A DNA stretch of 64,000 nt from Halomonas sp. BDJS001 (GCF_026104355.1 NZ_CP110535.1:3906001-3970000); one strand, 5' to 3'. Positions 52,651 through 61,162 are shown, counted from the stretch's first letter. The notes: generated by a model from the letters alone, not told the origin. Numbers and translations are program-made.

Positions 52651-52722
52651 TTACTTGTTCGAACAATTCGATGGGGTATTCAGTCCACAGTCATGACACT
52701 TGAATGCCCCTTCAAAGCTCAT
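52651..52722 (-). other. Possible 23-codon frame coupled to the tctA stop
   Basis: An ATG overlaps the tctA stop (TAATG). The 23 codons contain KCHDCG and a later Cys, a knuckle-like spacing, and then stop at a perfect palindrome TTGTTCGAACAA (52655-52666). After the stop the same frame stays open for about 30 more codons. It may be a small coupled peptide or a gene remnant; nothing else supports it. Confidence 0.2.
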
Positions 52723-54227
52723 TACGCCGAAGAGTGCTGAGACTTTGTCTGCAGGTAACGATACGCTTTGATCAGAAGCGGTGAACACCATAGGAGTATC
52801 ACGGCGATACCCAGGCCTGCACTGATCGGACGTGCAAAGAAGCTCGTCAGATCTCCCCCTGTACGCAGCATTGCGCTCATAAAGTTGTTCTCGACCACGG
52901 ATCCTAGCACCAGCCCTAGTATGGCCGGCGCCATGGGGAAGTCATTGACTGCTAGAACATAGGCTACTAGTCCTACAATCAACATCAGCCAGACATCGAC
53001 GATACTGTTGTTGATGGCAAAGGCGCCTACAACACAAAAACAGAGTATAACCGGCATAAGTATTCGACTGGGCGTGAGGATAAAGAGCTTTGAAAGCCGA
53101 ATCGCAATGTATCCGATAGGCAGCATCATCAGGTTGGCCAGGATAAACACGATGAACAGGGCGTAGATCAAGCCACTACCATCCATAAAGATAGTCGGAC
53201 CGGGGTTCATGCCCTTCATGTACAAAACGCCAATAACGATAGCCGTAATGGAATCACCTGGGATGCCGAACACAAGCGCAGGTACCCATGCGCCGCTGAT
53301 ACCCGAGTTATTGGCGGAACTAGCATCCACGATGCCTTCGATATTACCCGTACCATATTTCTCTTTTTCCTGGGATCGTCCTTTACCCACGCCGTAGGAG
53401 ATCCAGGCCGCGATATCGGCTCCCGCGCCGGGCAATGCCCCAATCAATGTACCGATCGAACTGCCACGCACCATGTTGCGCCAGTAACGCTTCATGTGAC
53501 CAGGCACGTTGTGAAATACGCTGTCCTGATCGACAACGCTGATGGTCTTTTTCTCGGACTTGGAGCCGTAATAGCTCATCAGTTCATTGAGTGCGAACAT
53601 GCCGATCATGACCGGAATGAAGTTGATGCCCGCCATTAGATCGGGCACGCCGAAGGTGAAACGCGGCGCGCCGCTCATCATGTCCAGACCGACCGTCGAT
53701 AGCAAAATGCCAAAGAGCAGCGATAGAAAAGCTTTAATTCGGGAGCCTATGGAGATGAATATCGAGCAGCTCAACCCCAGTATTGCCAGCCAGAAGTATT
53801 CAAAGGCACTGAATTGCAACGCGACTTCAGCAAGCGACTGCGCCACCACGATCAAGACGAGGGTGCCGAAAATACCGCCAAAGACAGAGCAGGCAAGGTT
53901 GATGCCCAACGCCTCGCGTGCCCTTCCCTTCTTGGCTAGTGCATACGATTCCCCGACATAGGCAGCAGAGGCAGGTGTGCCGGGTATGTTCAGGTAAGTA
54001 CCGGGTATATCGCCAGCAAAGATCGCCATGGCCGAAGTCGTGACAATGGCGGCGATGGCGGGGATGGTGTCCATATAGAATGTCAAAGGCACCAGTAGGG
54101 CAACGGCCATCGTTGCCGTAAGCCCCGGCACGGCACCAACAAATATGCCGAAAAGCGACGCCAGCAAGATGACCAACAGGGTCTCAAAATTCAAAACCAG
54201 GCCGACTCCATTCATCAGAATATCCAT
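52722..54227 (-). CDS. tctA: Tripartite tricarboxylate transporter large permease TctA
   Basis: A 501-aa membrane protein with 11-12 helices. It shows the TctA family opening GIFVGAVPGLTATMAVALLVPLT, the motif GDIPGTYLNIPGTPASAAYVGESYALAKKGRA region, GSSIGTLIGALPGAGADIAAWISYG and VPALVFGIPGDSITAIVIGVLYMKG. TctA is the sodium- or proton-coupled channel subunit. The substrate is likely a sugar acid or tricarboxylate delivered by one of the two TctC proteins. It starts 13 bases after tctB; order in transcription is tctC, tctB, tctA. Confidence 0.94.
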   Translation of the reverse strand: MDILMNGVGLVLNFETLLVILLASLFGIFVGAVPGLTATMAVALLVPLTFYMDTIPAIAAIVTTSAMAIFAGDIPGTYLNIPGTPASAAYVGESYALAKKGRAREALGINLACSVFGGIFGTLVLIVVAQSLAEVALQFSAFEYFWLAILGLSCSIFISIGSRIKAFLSLLFGILLSTVGLDMMSGAPRFTFGVPDLMAGINFIPVMIGMFALNELMSYYGSKSEKKTISVVDQDSVFHNVPGHMKRYWRNMVRGSSIGTLIGALPGAGADIAAWISYGVGKGRSQEKEKYGTGNIEGIVDASSANNSGISGAWVPALVFGIPGDSITAIVIGVLYMKGMNPGPTIFMDGSGLIYALFIVFILANLMMLPIGYIAIRLSKLFILTPSRILMPVILCFCVVGAFAINNSIVDVWLMLIVGLVAYVLAVNDFPMAPAILGLVLGSVVENNFMSAMLRTGGDLTSFFARPISAGLGIAVILLWCSPLLIKAYRYLQTKSQHSSA

Positions 54228-54240
54228 GGCAGACGCCCCT

Positions 54241-54717
54241 CTAGCAGAACTCCTTGCGGCAATGGAATAAGCAAGTAGTGTGAAAAATGAAATAGATCGC
54301 TAGAGCCACTAGTAACGAGGCAACTAGCGCCACCCAGGGGAGAGTATTTCTCATGATCATCAGGACAAACATGATGACCGCCATCGTGATCATTGCGCCC
54401 AGGTAGCCGCTGGCGAAGATGTAAAAGACAATGGCGAGGGGCGGTAGCAGCATTGCCAAACCGGATTTTCCTGAGGAGGGCTCTTTCAGGGTAGTGGCCT
54501 CCGTCGATGCTTGTGGAGCCAACACCCTTCTTCTATTCCATAACGCATTGGCCGCCAAGAGCGCACCCCCGAGACAAAATCCCGCTCCAACAATTGAAGG
54601 GAAAAGCGAGGGCCCATACTGAAGGCTGGGTAGCGTCGGAAATTTCTGGGCCGTGACGATCGTTGCGATCCCGGCAATAACAAACGCTAACCCGGTAAAC
54701 AAATCCCTCATGGTCAC
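54241..54717 (-). CDS. tctB: Tripartite tricarboxylate transporter small permease TctB
   Basis: A 158-aa protein with four helices: one near the start (LFTGLAFVIAGIATIVTAQ), one at about 38-58 (SIVGAGFCLGGALLAANAL), and two in the C-terminal half (LAMLLPPLAIVFYIF and VALVASLLVALAIYFIFHT). The FPTLPSLQYGPSLFPSIVG loop is typical of TctB. It is four bases from the tctC stop and 13 from the tctA start. The C-terminus CLFHCRKEFC is cysteine-rich, which is unusual but not diagnostic. Confidence 0.92.
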   Translation of the reverse strand: MTMRDLFTGLAFVIAGIATIVTAQKFPTLPSLQYGPSLFPSIVGAGFCLGGALLAANALWNRRRVLAPQASTEATTLKEPSSGKSGLAMLLPPLAIVFYIFASGYLGAMITMAVIMFVLMIMRNTLPWVALVASLLVALAIYFIFHTTCLFHCRKEFC

Positions 54718-54720
54718 TCC

Positions 54721-55707
54721 TTAGTTAGCCAGGCCAACTTGTTCGACGATTTCGCCTAGCACCGTATCCATCTCTTGCATCAGTTGGCCGAACTCTTCCG
54801 CGTTACGCCACACGGTTCCAAACCCTCGCTGCGCCATGAAATCCTGGTACGTGTCACTTTGATAAGCAGCTTCGAGCGCTGACTCAAGCGTTGCGACGAC
54901 CGCTGCGTCCATTCCATGAGGACCAACGATTCCTCGCCACGCCCCTACCTGGTAGTCACTGCCCACAAGTTCGTGGGTAGTAGGAATATCTGGGAAGGCC
55001 GAAAGACGCTCTGGGGCCATGACGGCAAAGCTTTTTACACGTCCCGCCTCAATCATCGAACGAGCCTCAGGCACCGACGTAGAAACAACATCAATCCCTC
55101 CAGATGCCAACTCTGTCATCGCGGGCGCCGAGCCTTCGCTGGGGATCCAGATAACCTGATCAGCAGGAATGTCCTGATCCATCAAAAAGCCCGCAAAGGC
55201 GAGATGCCAGATACCGCCCTGCCCTGTTCCCGACGCAGTAAGGCTTCCTTTCGGTTCGGTACGAATTGCCTCCATCAACGTGTCAAGACTTTCAAACGCC
55301 CCGTCAGTGGCGACCTGGATACCGGGAGAGTCGTAGTTGATTTGCGCGATGGGGGTCAGATCTTCGTAAGTCAAATCCGTCAACCCCTGCCAATGCATGG
55401 TATTGACCTCGACGGTGGCCAAGCCGATGGTGTAGCCATCAGGTGCCGCGTTGAGCATGGCGGTATGGCCCACGACACCGCTGCCGCCGGTGCGATTCAC
55501 CACGTTGACGTTTTGCCCCAATTGCTCTTCCAAGGCCCGAGCAATGGTGCGTGCCGTTGCATCCGTTCCCCCGCCGGCAGCCCAGGGTACGATCAGGGTA
55601 AGAGGGCGTTCGGGGTAATCGGCAAAAGCCGAGGTAGACACTAGCGCGATTATCGCTGTCAAAAGCGAGTAACGAAGGGTTTGGAATCTGACACTGATCT
55701 TGTTCAT
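54721..55707 (-). CDS. tctC: Tripartite tricarboxylate transporter binding protein TctC, copy 1
   Basis: A 328-aa periplasmic Bug-family binding protein. The signal peptide (1-29) ends SAFA before DYPERPLTLIVPWAAGGGTD, the classic Bug start. Other marks are VNVVNRTGGSGVVGHTAM, NYDSPGIQV, ASGTGQGGIWHLAFAGF and GRVKSFAVMAPERL. It is very similar to copy 2 at 56806-57798. The two copies flank the aldolase gene. The ligand is probably a dicarboxylic or sugar acid. A leader AAGAACAA motif lies 34 bases before the start. Confidence 0.94.
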   Translation of the reverse strand: MNKISVRFQTLRYSLLTAIIALVSTSAFADYPERPLTLIVPWAAGGGTDATARTIARALEEQLGQNVNVVNRTGGSGVVGHTAMLNAAPDGYTIGLATVEVNTMHWQGLTDLTYEDLTPIAQINYDSPGIQVATDGAFESLDTLMEAIRTEPKGSLTASGTGQGGIWHLAFAGFLMDQDIPADQVIWIPSEGSAPAMTELASGGIDVVSTSVPEARSMIEAGRVKSFAVMAPERLSAFPDIPTTHELVGSDYQVGAWRGIVGPHGMDAAVVATLESALEAAYQSDTYQDFMAQRGFGTVWRNAEEFGQLMQEMDTVLGEIVEQVGLAN

Positions 55708-55741
55708 GATGAAAATCCTTGAATATTGACCATCTGTTTAG

Positions 55742-55749
55742 TTGTTCTT
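55742..55749 (-). promoter_or_regulatory. AANAANAA motif in the tctC copy 1 leader
   Basis: mRNA-sense AAGAACAA ends 34 bases before ATG 55707; it is not next to the ribosome-binding site, so it is a weaker example. Confidence 0.3.
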
Positions 55750-55803
55750 GTCATACGCTTTTCATACTTACGGCATCAATATCCGCCCAGCCAAATAACA
55801 GGC

Positions 55804-56600
55804 TTAATACGTTCTTGATGGGCGCTCAGCAGGCTGCTCTTTGTATCGGCCAATGGTGGCAAGTGCTCCTTGTCGAAGCAGGCTGATATCAATTCCGACA
55901 GCAATAAACTGGCAGCCAAGCTTCTGGTAGCGGCGGGCATCCTCTTCGACTGGTGCTAAAATTCCTACCGGTTTGCCCGCGTCGTGCGCCGTTCGAATGA
56001 TCTTTTCGATGGCGCGTTGAACGTTGGGATGGGTCGGATTTCCGGGATAGCCCATTCCAACCGAAAGATCTGCTGGTCCAATAACACGGCGTCTACACCT
56101 TCTGTTGCGGTGATAGCCTCTACCTGATCGACGCCTTTGGGGGACTCCACCTGGACGATCAGGCAAAGGGACTCATGTGCTTTGTTTAAGTAGTCGTCCA
56201 CGCTATCCCAGCGTGTAGCACGTACGACCCCACCTCCAACGCCGCGTATCCCGTGCGGAGGATAGCGGGTTGCCCGCACCAGCGCGGCCGCCTGATCACC
56301 GCTCTCCACCATGGGTATCATCAGCGTTTGCGCACCGATGTCGAGCAACTGCTTGATCAGCGCCGGATCCTGATTAACGCTACGAACCACCGGCGCCGTC
56401 GAATAAGGGGCTACTGCCTGTAGCTGGGCAAGGATGGAAGGAAGCGTGTTAGGCGCATGCTCACCATCGATCAATAACCAATCGAATCCTGTGCTGGCAA
56501 CGATTTCGGTGGCGTAACCCGTGGCAAATCCTGCCCAGCAGCCCCACATCGGGGCTTGCTCGGTCAACGCCTGCTTGAATGTGTTGGTAGGTACCTGCAT
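55804..56600 (-). pseudogene. HpcH/HpaI (GarL-type) aldolase with a frameshift
   Basis: A class II pyruvate aldolase family gene of about 265 codons, split by a one-base deletion near 56079-56084. The first frame (from ATG 56600 with AAGGAG) covers MWGCWAGFATGYATEIVAS, DWLLIDGEHAPN, PVVRSVNQDP, GAQTLMIPMVES, the metal-site Glu in VQVESPKGVDQV, and GVDAVL. Then the frame should read IGPADLSVGMGYPGNPTHP but one base is missing. The second frame runs on to TAA-side position 55804 with KPVGILAPVEEDARRYQ. Family members split 4-hydroxy-2-oxo or 5-keto-4-deoxy sugar acids to pyruvate and an aldehyde. Whether the gene is dead or the base was missed cannot be told. Confidence 0.88.
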
Positions 56601-56689
56601 CCTTTGGCTCCTTTAGAGACATGGACGGTTATTCACTCCTGCACCTGACAGTCAACAGCGATGACTCAAACCATAGACCCAGGCAACAC

Positions 56690-56753
56690 AGTCACTGACC
56701 GTTACCGCTAAAACCAACTTCTCTTTAGTGCGATCGCGTTACGGTCAGTGACT
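56690..56753. repeat. 13-bp perfect inverted repeat with 38-bp spacer
   Basis: AGTCACTGACCGT (56690-56702) and ACGGTCAGTGACT (56741-56753); the match extends inwards by a few imperfect bases. It lies between tctC copy 2 and the aldolase gene. There is no T run and no flanking direct repeat, so it could be a looped operator, an mRNA hairpin or a tiny mobile-element remnant. Nothing else was seen in 56601-56805. Confidence 0.7.
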
Positions 56754-56805
56754 TTCGAGCGGGTTTCCCTTTCCCCGACAGGCGAGAGAAGAGAGAGCAA
56801 GCCTA

Positions 56806-57798
56806 TTAGTTAGCCAGCCCCACCTGTTCGACGATTTCACCGAAAACGCCGTCCATATCTTGCATAAGCTGGCCAAACTCTTCAGCGTTGCGCCATTCGG
56901 TACCAAAACCTTGCTGATTCATGAACTCCTGATACGTATCACTGTTGTAGGCGGCTTCAAGGGCTGACTCGAGCGTTGCCACCACGTCCGGATCCATGCC
57001 TTGAGGGCCGGCGATTCCGCGCCACTCACCTACTTGATAGCTACTGCCGATTATTTCATTAGTGGTGGGCACATCAGGAAAGCTGGGTATACGCTCTGGA
57101 GACATTACCGCAAAGCTCTTAACGCGACCGGCCTCGATCATTGAGCGGGCTTCAGGCACCGAGCTTGGTACAATATCAATCCCCCCAGATACCAGCTCAG
57201 TCATCGCTGGGGCTGCTCCTTCACTAGGAATCCAAGTCACTTGGTCGGCGGGAATACCTTGATCCATCAAAAAGCCAGCAAAGGCTAGATGCCACACACC
57301 GCCTTGCCCAGTACCCGAAGCAGTAAACGTGCCTTTAGGCTCAGAGCGTATCGCTTCAAGGAGCTCTTCAAGGGTTTCATAAGGAGAATCGGCTGCTACC
57401 TGTATGCCTGGAAAGTCATAGTTGATTTGAGCAATAGGCGTAAAGTCTTCATACGTAAGGTTAGTTAAACCCAACCAATGCATCATATTAACTTCACCAG
57501 TAGCCAAGCCAATCGTATAACCATCCGGTTCAGCATTAATCATGGCGGTATGACCAACAACGCCACTGCCTCCTGTTCGGTTGACAACATTGACGTTCTG
57601 CCCCAGCTCTTCTTCCAGAGCACGAGCGATAGTTCGCGCAGTCGCATCAGTGCCACCACCAGCAGCCCAAGGCACAATCAACGTAAGGGGGCGTTCGGGG
57701 TAGTCCGCAAAGGCAGTGCCAGACGCTGTCATAACAGCTGCTGCTATACTTGAAGCAAAAATAGCTTTAAGGGAATGGTTTGTAATTATCATATTCAT
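56806..57798 (-). CDS. tctC: Tripartite tricarboxylate transporter binding protein TctC, copy 2
   Basis: A 330-aa Bug-family binding protein. The signal peptide (about 1-31, IAAAVMTASGTAFA) leads into the same DYPERPLTLIVPW start as copy 1. The mature proteins are nearly alike over the first 60 residues and remain very similar throughout; small substitutions (EVNMMHW for EVNTMHW, NYDFPGIQV for NYDSPGIQV) fall around the ligand loops. It lies upstream of the aldolase and of tctCBA, so it may share their membrane subunits. AAAGGAAAA precedes ATG 57798. Codon usage is more AT-rich than copy 1. Confidence 0.93.
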   Translation of the reverse strand: MNMIITNHSLKAIFASSIAAAVMTASGTAFADYPERPLTLIVPWAAGGGTDATARTIARALEEELGQNVNVVNRTGGSGVVGHTAMINAEPDGYTIGLATGEVNMMHWLGLTNLTYEDFTPIAQINYDFPGIQVAADSPYETLEELLEAIRSEPKGTFTASGTGQGGVWHLAFAGFLMDQGIPADQVTWIPSEGAAPAMTELVSGGIDIVPSSVPEARSMIEAGRVKSFAVMSPERIPSFPDVPTTNEIIGSSYQVGEWRGIAGPQGMDPDVVATLESALEAAYNSDTYQEFMNQQGFGTEWRNAEEFGQLMQDMDGVFGEIVEQVGLAN

Positions 57799-57921
57799 TT
57801 TCCTTTAGTAATGTATTGCTTACAATTGATTATCATTTTTGGAACTGTATGCTTTATTTCTTTACGTTTTTCTTGTCAAAAGCCTCCTTCACGCACTATT
57901 AAATGTATAGAATTCTCTTAA

Positions 57922-59061
57922 TCAGAAAACTTCTTTGAGCATGTTATAAAAGTCTTCCTTAGAGGGCGCGCGCGGATTGGTTGCCGTGGAATGATCTTCC
58001 AAGGCCCACTGAGATAGTTGATCCAAGTGCTCTTCCATGACGCCCATTTCACTCAAGCTAGCAGGCATCCCCAATTTCACATTGAGCTTTTCAAATGCTT
58101 CAGCTAAGTCGTCGTTAGGATTGAGACCCATCGCGTCTTTGAGGCAAGCATATTTCTCCTCACAGCCGGGGTGGTTAAACCTTAGAACAGTCGGCATCAA
58201 CACAGCATTGAGCGTACCGTGATGAAGTTTTAGTTCGTGCAGACCGCCTAGCGCATGGGATAAGGAGTGCACTGCTCCCAGCCCCTTCTGAAAAGCCATG
58301 GCGCCTTCAAGGGCCGCCATCATCATTTCATTTCTCGCCGTTAAGTTTTCGCCATTTTCAACTGCCTCTACTAGATATTTGCTAGCGCGCGTCAGTCCAT
58401 CCAAAGCAATCGCTTCAGCTGGAGGATTCACTTTGGGGCTTAAAAAGGTTTCAACGCAGTGAGCAATCGCATCCATACCCGTGGCGGCAGTCAAAAAAGG
58501 GGGTAAACCTAGCGTCAAACGAGGATCACAAATAGCGACCGAAGGAATCAGATAAGGAGAAAGAAAGCCAAGTTTGCGATTGTCTTTCATGGTAATCAAT
58601 GAGGCTCTTCCCACCTCACTACCGGTTCCCGCCGTTGTCGGTATTGCTATTAATGGCAGCACATCGGCTTTAATTTTTGTTACGCCGCCTTCAATCGCAG
58701 CGTATTGGCGTAACGGCCCAGGATGATTAAAAAGCAAGGCGACCGCTTTAGCTAAATCAATGCTGGAACCACCACCAACGGCAATAATGCCGTCACATTT
58801 ACTTTCACGTAGGTAAGTAAGCGCTTGCTCTACCGCGACTTCCGTAGGGTTGGAAGGCGTATCGTCGAAAACACATGCGCCATCATCAAGCTGAGCAGAC
58901 TCAATCACGTGTGTGATCAGAGGGGTAGCACTGAGCCCCTTATCAGTCACAAACAATGGTCGTTTTATCTTCAGCAATTGCAGCTCATTGGCTAATTCCG
59001 CAATAGCGCTTTCACCGAACTGAATTTTTGTTAAATAATTGATTATGTGGGGCATTGTCAT
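57922..59061 (-). CDS. Iron-containing (group III) alcohol dehydrogenase
   Basis: A 379-aa NAD(P)-dependent dehydrogenase of the Fe-ADH family. Marks include KIQFGESAIAEL at the start, FDDTPSNPTEVAVEQAL, the nucleotide-binding GGGSSIDLAKAVALL and PTTAGTGSEVGRASLI. Metal ligands are an Asp in GMDAIAHC with its His, and His in VHSLSHALGG and LRFNHPG. Members reduce lactaldehyde, tartronate or succinate semialdehydes, or oxidise short alcohols. Here it is next to sugar-acid genes and divergent from the dehydratase, so reduction of a semialdehyde from the aldolase is likely. An AACAATAA motif lies six bases before ATG 59061. Confidence 0.93.
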   Translation of the reverse strand: MTMPHIINYLTKIQFGESAIAELANELQLLKIKRPLFVTDKGLSATPLITHVIESAQLDDGACVFDDTPSNPTEVAVEQALTYLRESKCDGIIAVGGGSSIDLAKAVALLFNHPGPLRQYAAIEGGVTKIKADVLPLIAIPTTAGTGSEVGRASLITMKDNRKLGFLSPYLIPSVAICDPRLTLGLPPFLTAATGMDAIAHCVETFLSPKVNPPAEAIALDGLTRASKYLVEAVENGENLTARNEMMMAALEGAMAFQKGLGAVHSLSHALGGLHELKLHHGTLNAVLMPTVLRFNHPGCEEKYACLKDAMGLNPNDDLAEAFEKLNVKLGMPASLSEMGVMEEHLDQLSQWALEDHSTATNPRAPSKEDFYNMLKEVF

Positions 59062-59067
59062 TTCTCA

Positions 59068-59075
59068 TTATTGTT
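59068..59075 (-). promoter_or_regulatory. AANAANAA motif at the alcohol dehydrogenase start
   Basis: mRNA-sense AACAATAA, then TGAG and the ATG only six bases from the motif, so a bound protein would cover the ribosome-binding site. Confidence 0.45.
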
Positions 59076-59110
59076 TGGCTCGTGAACCCAGCTACCTCTT
59101 CACCCAAGGT

Positions 59111-59125
59111 GTCATACAGTATGAC
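59111..59125. promoter_or_regulatory. 15-bp palindrome, candidate operator in the divergent region
   Basis: GTCATAC-A-GTATGAC is a perfect odd palindrome 50 bases upstream of the alcohol dehydrogenase. Another palindrome, AATGATCATT (59474-59483), and three AGTCTA-containing motifs (near 59137, 59452 and 59496) lie on the way to the dehydratase gene. The GntR regulator downstream is the obvious candidate protein. Confidence 0.5.
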
Positions 59126-59207
59126 TGCGTGACAACAGTCTAGTAATGTATTTTACAGCTGCCAAGGCCTTTACAAAAAAACGTCTAGCAAAACTGGGAA
59201 CGGTGGT

Positions 59208-59417
59208 TCAAATATGGGGTTGCTCACGCTGCCCATCTACCAAGCGGATTACCTTCAGGGGTTGATACCCTTCAGCGCCTCCGGCAGCAAGGCCATGGGG
59301 AGATCTTGGTAACACACAGGCCGTAAGAAGCGATGGATGGCCGCGCCGTATCCAAATCACATTATCCATCTGCGGCGTAATCGTGAGCTGGCCTTCCAAC
59401 TGAGCCGCAATCGGCAA
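59208..59417 (-). pseudogene. Decayed fragment of a second semialdehyde dehydrogenase gene
   Basis: Three pieces match the C-terminus of the araE product at 50920-52494 in order but in different frames. The first is [15 protein letters not shown]. Then, after a deletion of about 50 codons, comes a frame reading [20 protein letters not shown] and PEALKGINP ending in a stop. Last is RLVDGQRE. The intact gene reads [36 protein letters not shown] and RLVDGKRE. It lies in the 543-base gap between the alcohol dehydrogenase and dehydratase genes; the rest of that gap (59062-59207, 59418-59604) holds promoters and palindromes only. Confidence 0.85.
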
Positions 59418-59604
59418 TTAGCGTTGTGGGCCGCGCGTATGAAAGCAATCTAGACTAGATGACCATTGCGCTCAATGATCATTATATAGAACAATAGTCT
59501 AATCGACGTACGCGGCCGGCTTGCTAGAGTGCACCCACAATGATCGCTTTAAGCTTGCGCTTGGCCCTTGCAGCAAAAGCCCAATAATCAGCTTGAGGTA
59601 TACG

Positions 59605-61134
59605 ATGAATCTCATTAATTCCCCGTCAGTTATTATTCATCTCAATCCGCGGGATAACGTAGGTGTTGCCTCAAAAGCAGTTCCAAAAGGTATTCCCATT
59701 GATAAAAAGGGCACGCTAGCTCAAGAAAATATTGAAGCGGGACATAAAGTTGCGCTGACTCACATCCAAAATGGTGAAGCTGTTTTTAAATATGGCCAAC
59801 TGATTGGGCTTGCTGCGCGGGATATTGATCCTGGTGAGCATGTGCACACCCACAACCTCACCATGATTGAACTCAGTTCTTCATTGGAAGATTTTCAGCC
59901 TCATCAAAAAAACATCACCGTTAGCCATTCTCGAACGTTTCAGGGCTACCACCGGGCTGATGGTAGCGTGGGAACGCGCAACTATATTGGTATTCTCTCT
60001 ACCGTGAATTGTTCTGCCACGGTGGCTAAAGCCGCTGCGGACGTGCTCAATCAGTCTGGCGAATTAAGCCGCATGGGGTTCGATGGAGTAGTAGCCATTA
60101 CCCATGGTTCTGGTTGCGCCATGAATACTGACTCAGAAGGTTTTGCGTTTCTCGAGCGCGTTATCGCGGGGTATGCCCAACACCCAAACTTTGCCTTTGT
60201 ACTTATCATTGGCCTTGGCTGCGAGACCAACCAGGTTAAAACATTAGTCATAAGAAAGGGGTTGGAAGATGCCTCGCGGCTGGCTTACTTTAATATTCAA
60301 GACGCAGGAGGGACACGCACTAGCATCAAAACGGCCTGTGATCACATCATGCAAATGGCCACCCAACACGGCCAACAGCAGCGTGCACCCGCCTCTCTTG
60401 AACATTTAGTGGTTGCATTACAATGTGGTGGATCAGACGGCTACTCAGGTATTACCGCGAACCCAGCGTTGGGCCATGCCGCCGATCTTATCGTGCAACA
60501 TGGAGGCAGCGTTATACTCGCCGAAACCCCCGAAATCTATGGCGCTGAAAACCTTCTGATAGACCGCTCCATTAGTGAAAACGTCGCACAGAAACTCCTT
60601 GATCGGATTACCTGGTGGAAACATTACACTGAGATAAATGGCGCTGAGTTAAACAACAACCCTTCCCCTGGCAATAAAGCGGGTGGTCTATCAACTATTC
60701 TTGAGAAATCATTAGGCGCGGTAGCTAAAGGCGGAACGTCGAGCCTTAACGACGTGCTACTGTATGCTGAGAAGTTGACCACGCGCGGTTTTAACTTTAT
60801 GGATAGCCCTGGCTATGACCCGATTTCGGTTACGGGTCAAATCGCCTCCGGTTCTAATGTAGTCTGCTTTACCACTGGTCGAGGTTCAGTCTCAGGCTTC
60901 AAACCCGCTCCCTGCCTTAAGCTCGCAACGAACACCGCCATGTATGAGAAAATGCATGAAGACATGGATATAAATTGTGGTGTTATTGTTGACGGCACTG
61001 ACAGTGTAGAAAGTGTTGGTGAGCAGATTTTTGAGCGCATTATTGCCATCGCTTCAGGCGATATGAGCGCCAGCGAATCACTGGGCTACGGTAATAATGA
61101 ATTCGTTCCCTGGCTGGTAGGTGCCGTTACCTAA
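59605..61134 (+). CDS. UxaA/GarD-family sugar-acid dehydratase (altronate dehydratase-like)
   Basis: A 509-aa iron-dependent hydro-lyase. An N-terminal SAF domain (about 5-90, IHLNPRDNVGVA, HTHNLTMI) is followed by the large UxaA domain that begins GYHRADGSVGTRNYIGIL (about 114-131). Further marks are ITHGSGCAMNTDSEGF, ALQCGGSDGYSGITANPALG, AETPEIYGAE and FTTGRGSVSGFKPAPCLKL. ATG 59605 with TTGAGG is preferred to an in-frame start 28 codons upstream. The family dehydrates D-altronate or D-galactarate; the exact acid here is unknown. It heads a plus-strand set with GntR, a GarR-like reductase and an Ldh-family enzyme. Confidence 0.92.
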   Translation: MNLINSPSVIIHLNPRDNVGVASKAVPKGIPIDKKGTLAQENIEAGHKVALTHIQNGEAVFKYGQLIGLAARDIDPGEHVHTHNLTMIELSSSLEDFQPHQKNITVSHSRTFQGYHRADGSVGTRNYIGILSTVNCSATVAKAAADVLNQSGELSRMGFDGVVAITHGSGCAMNTDSEGFAFLERVIAGYAQHPNFAFVLIIGLGCETNQVKTLVIRKGLEDASRLAYFNIQDAGGTRTSIKTACDHIMQMATQHGQQQRAPASLEHLVVALQCGGSDGYSGITANPALGHAADLIVQHGGSVILAETPEIYGAENLLIDRSISENVAQKLLDRITWWKHYTEINGAELNNNPSPGNKAGGLSTILEKSLGAVAKGGTSSLNDVLLYAEKLTTRGFNFMDSPGYDPISVTGQIASGSNVVCFTTGRGSVSGFKPAPCLKLATNTAMYEKMHEDMDINCGVIVDGTDSVESVGEQIFERIIAIASGDMSASESLGYGNNEFVPWLVGAVT

Positions 61135-61162
61135 ACACCCATTAAAGAGCAATTAACTGACT

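Noticed and set aside
54916..55644. 242-codon plus-strand frame antisense to tctC copy 1
   Set aside because: The opposite strand encodes a full Bug-family binding protein with signal peptide; the antisense frame is Arg/His-rich and unrecognisable.
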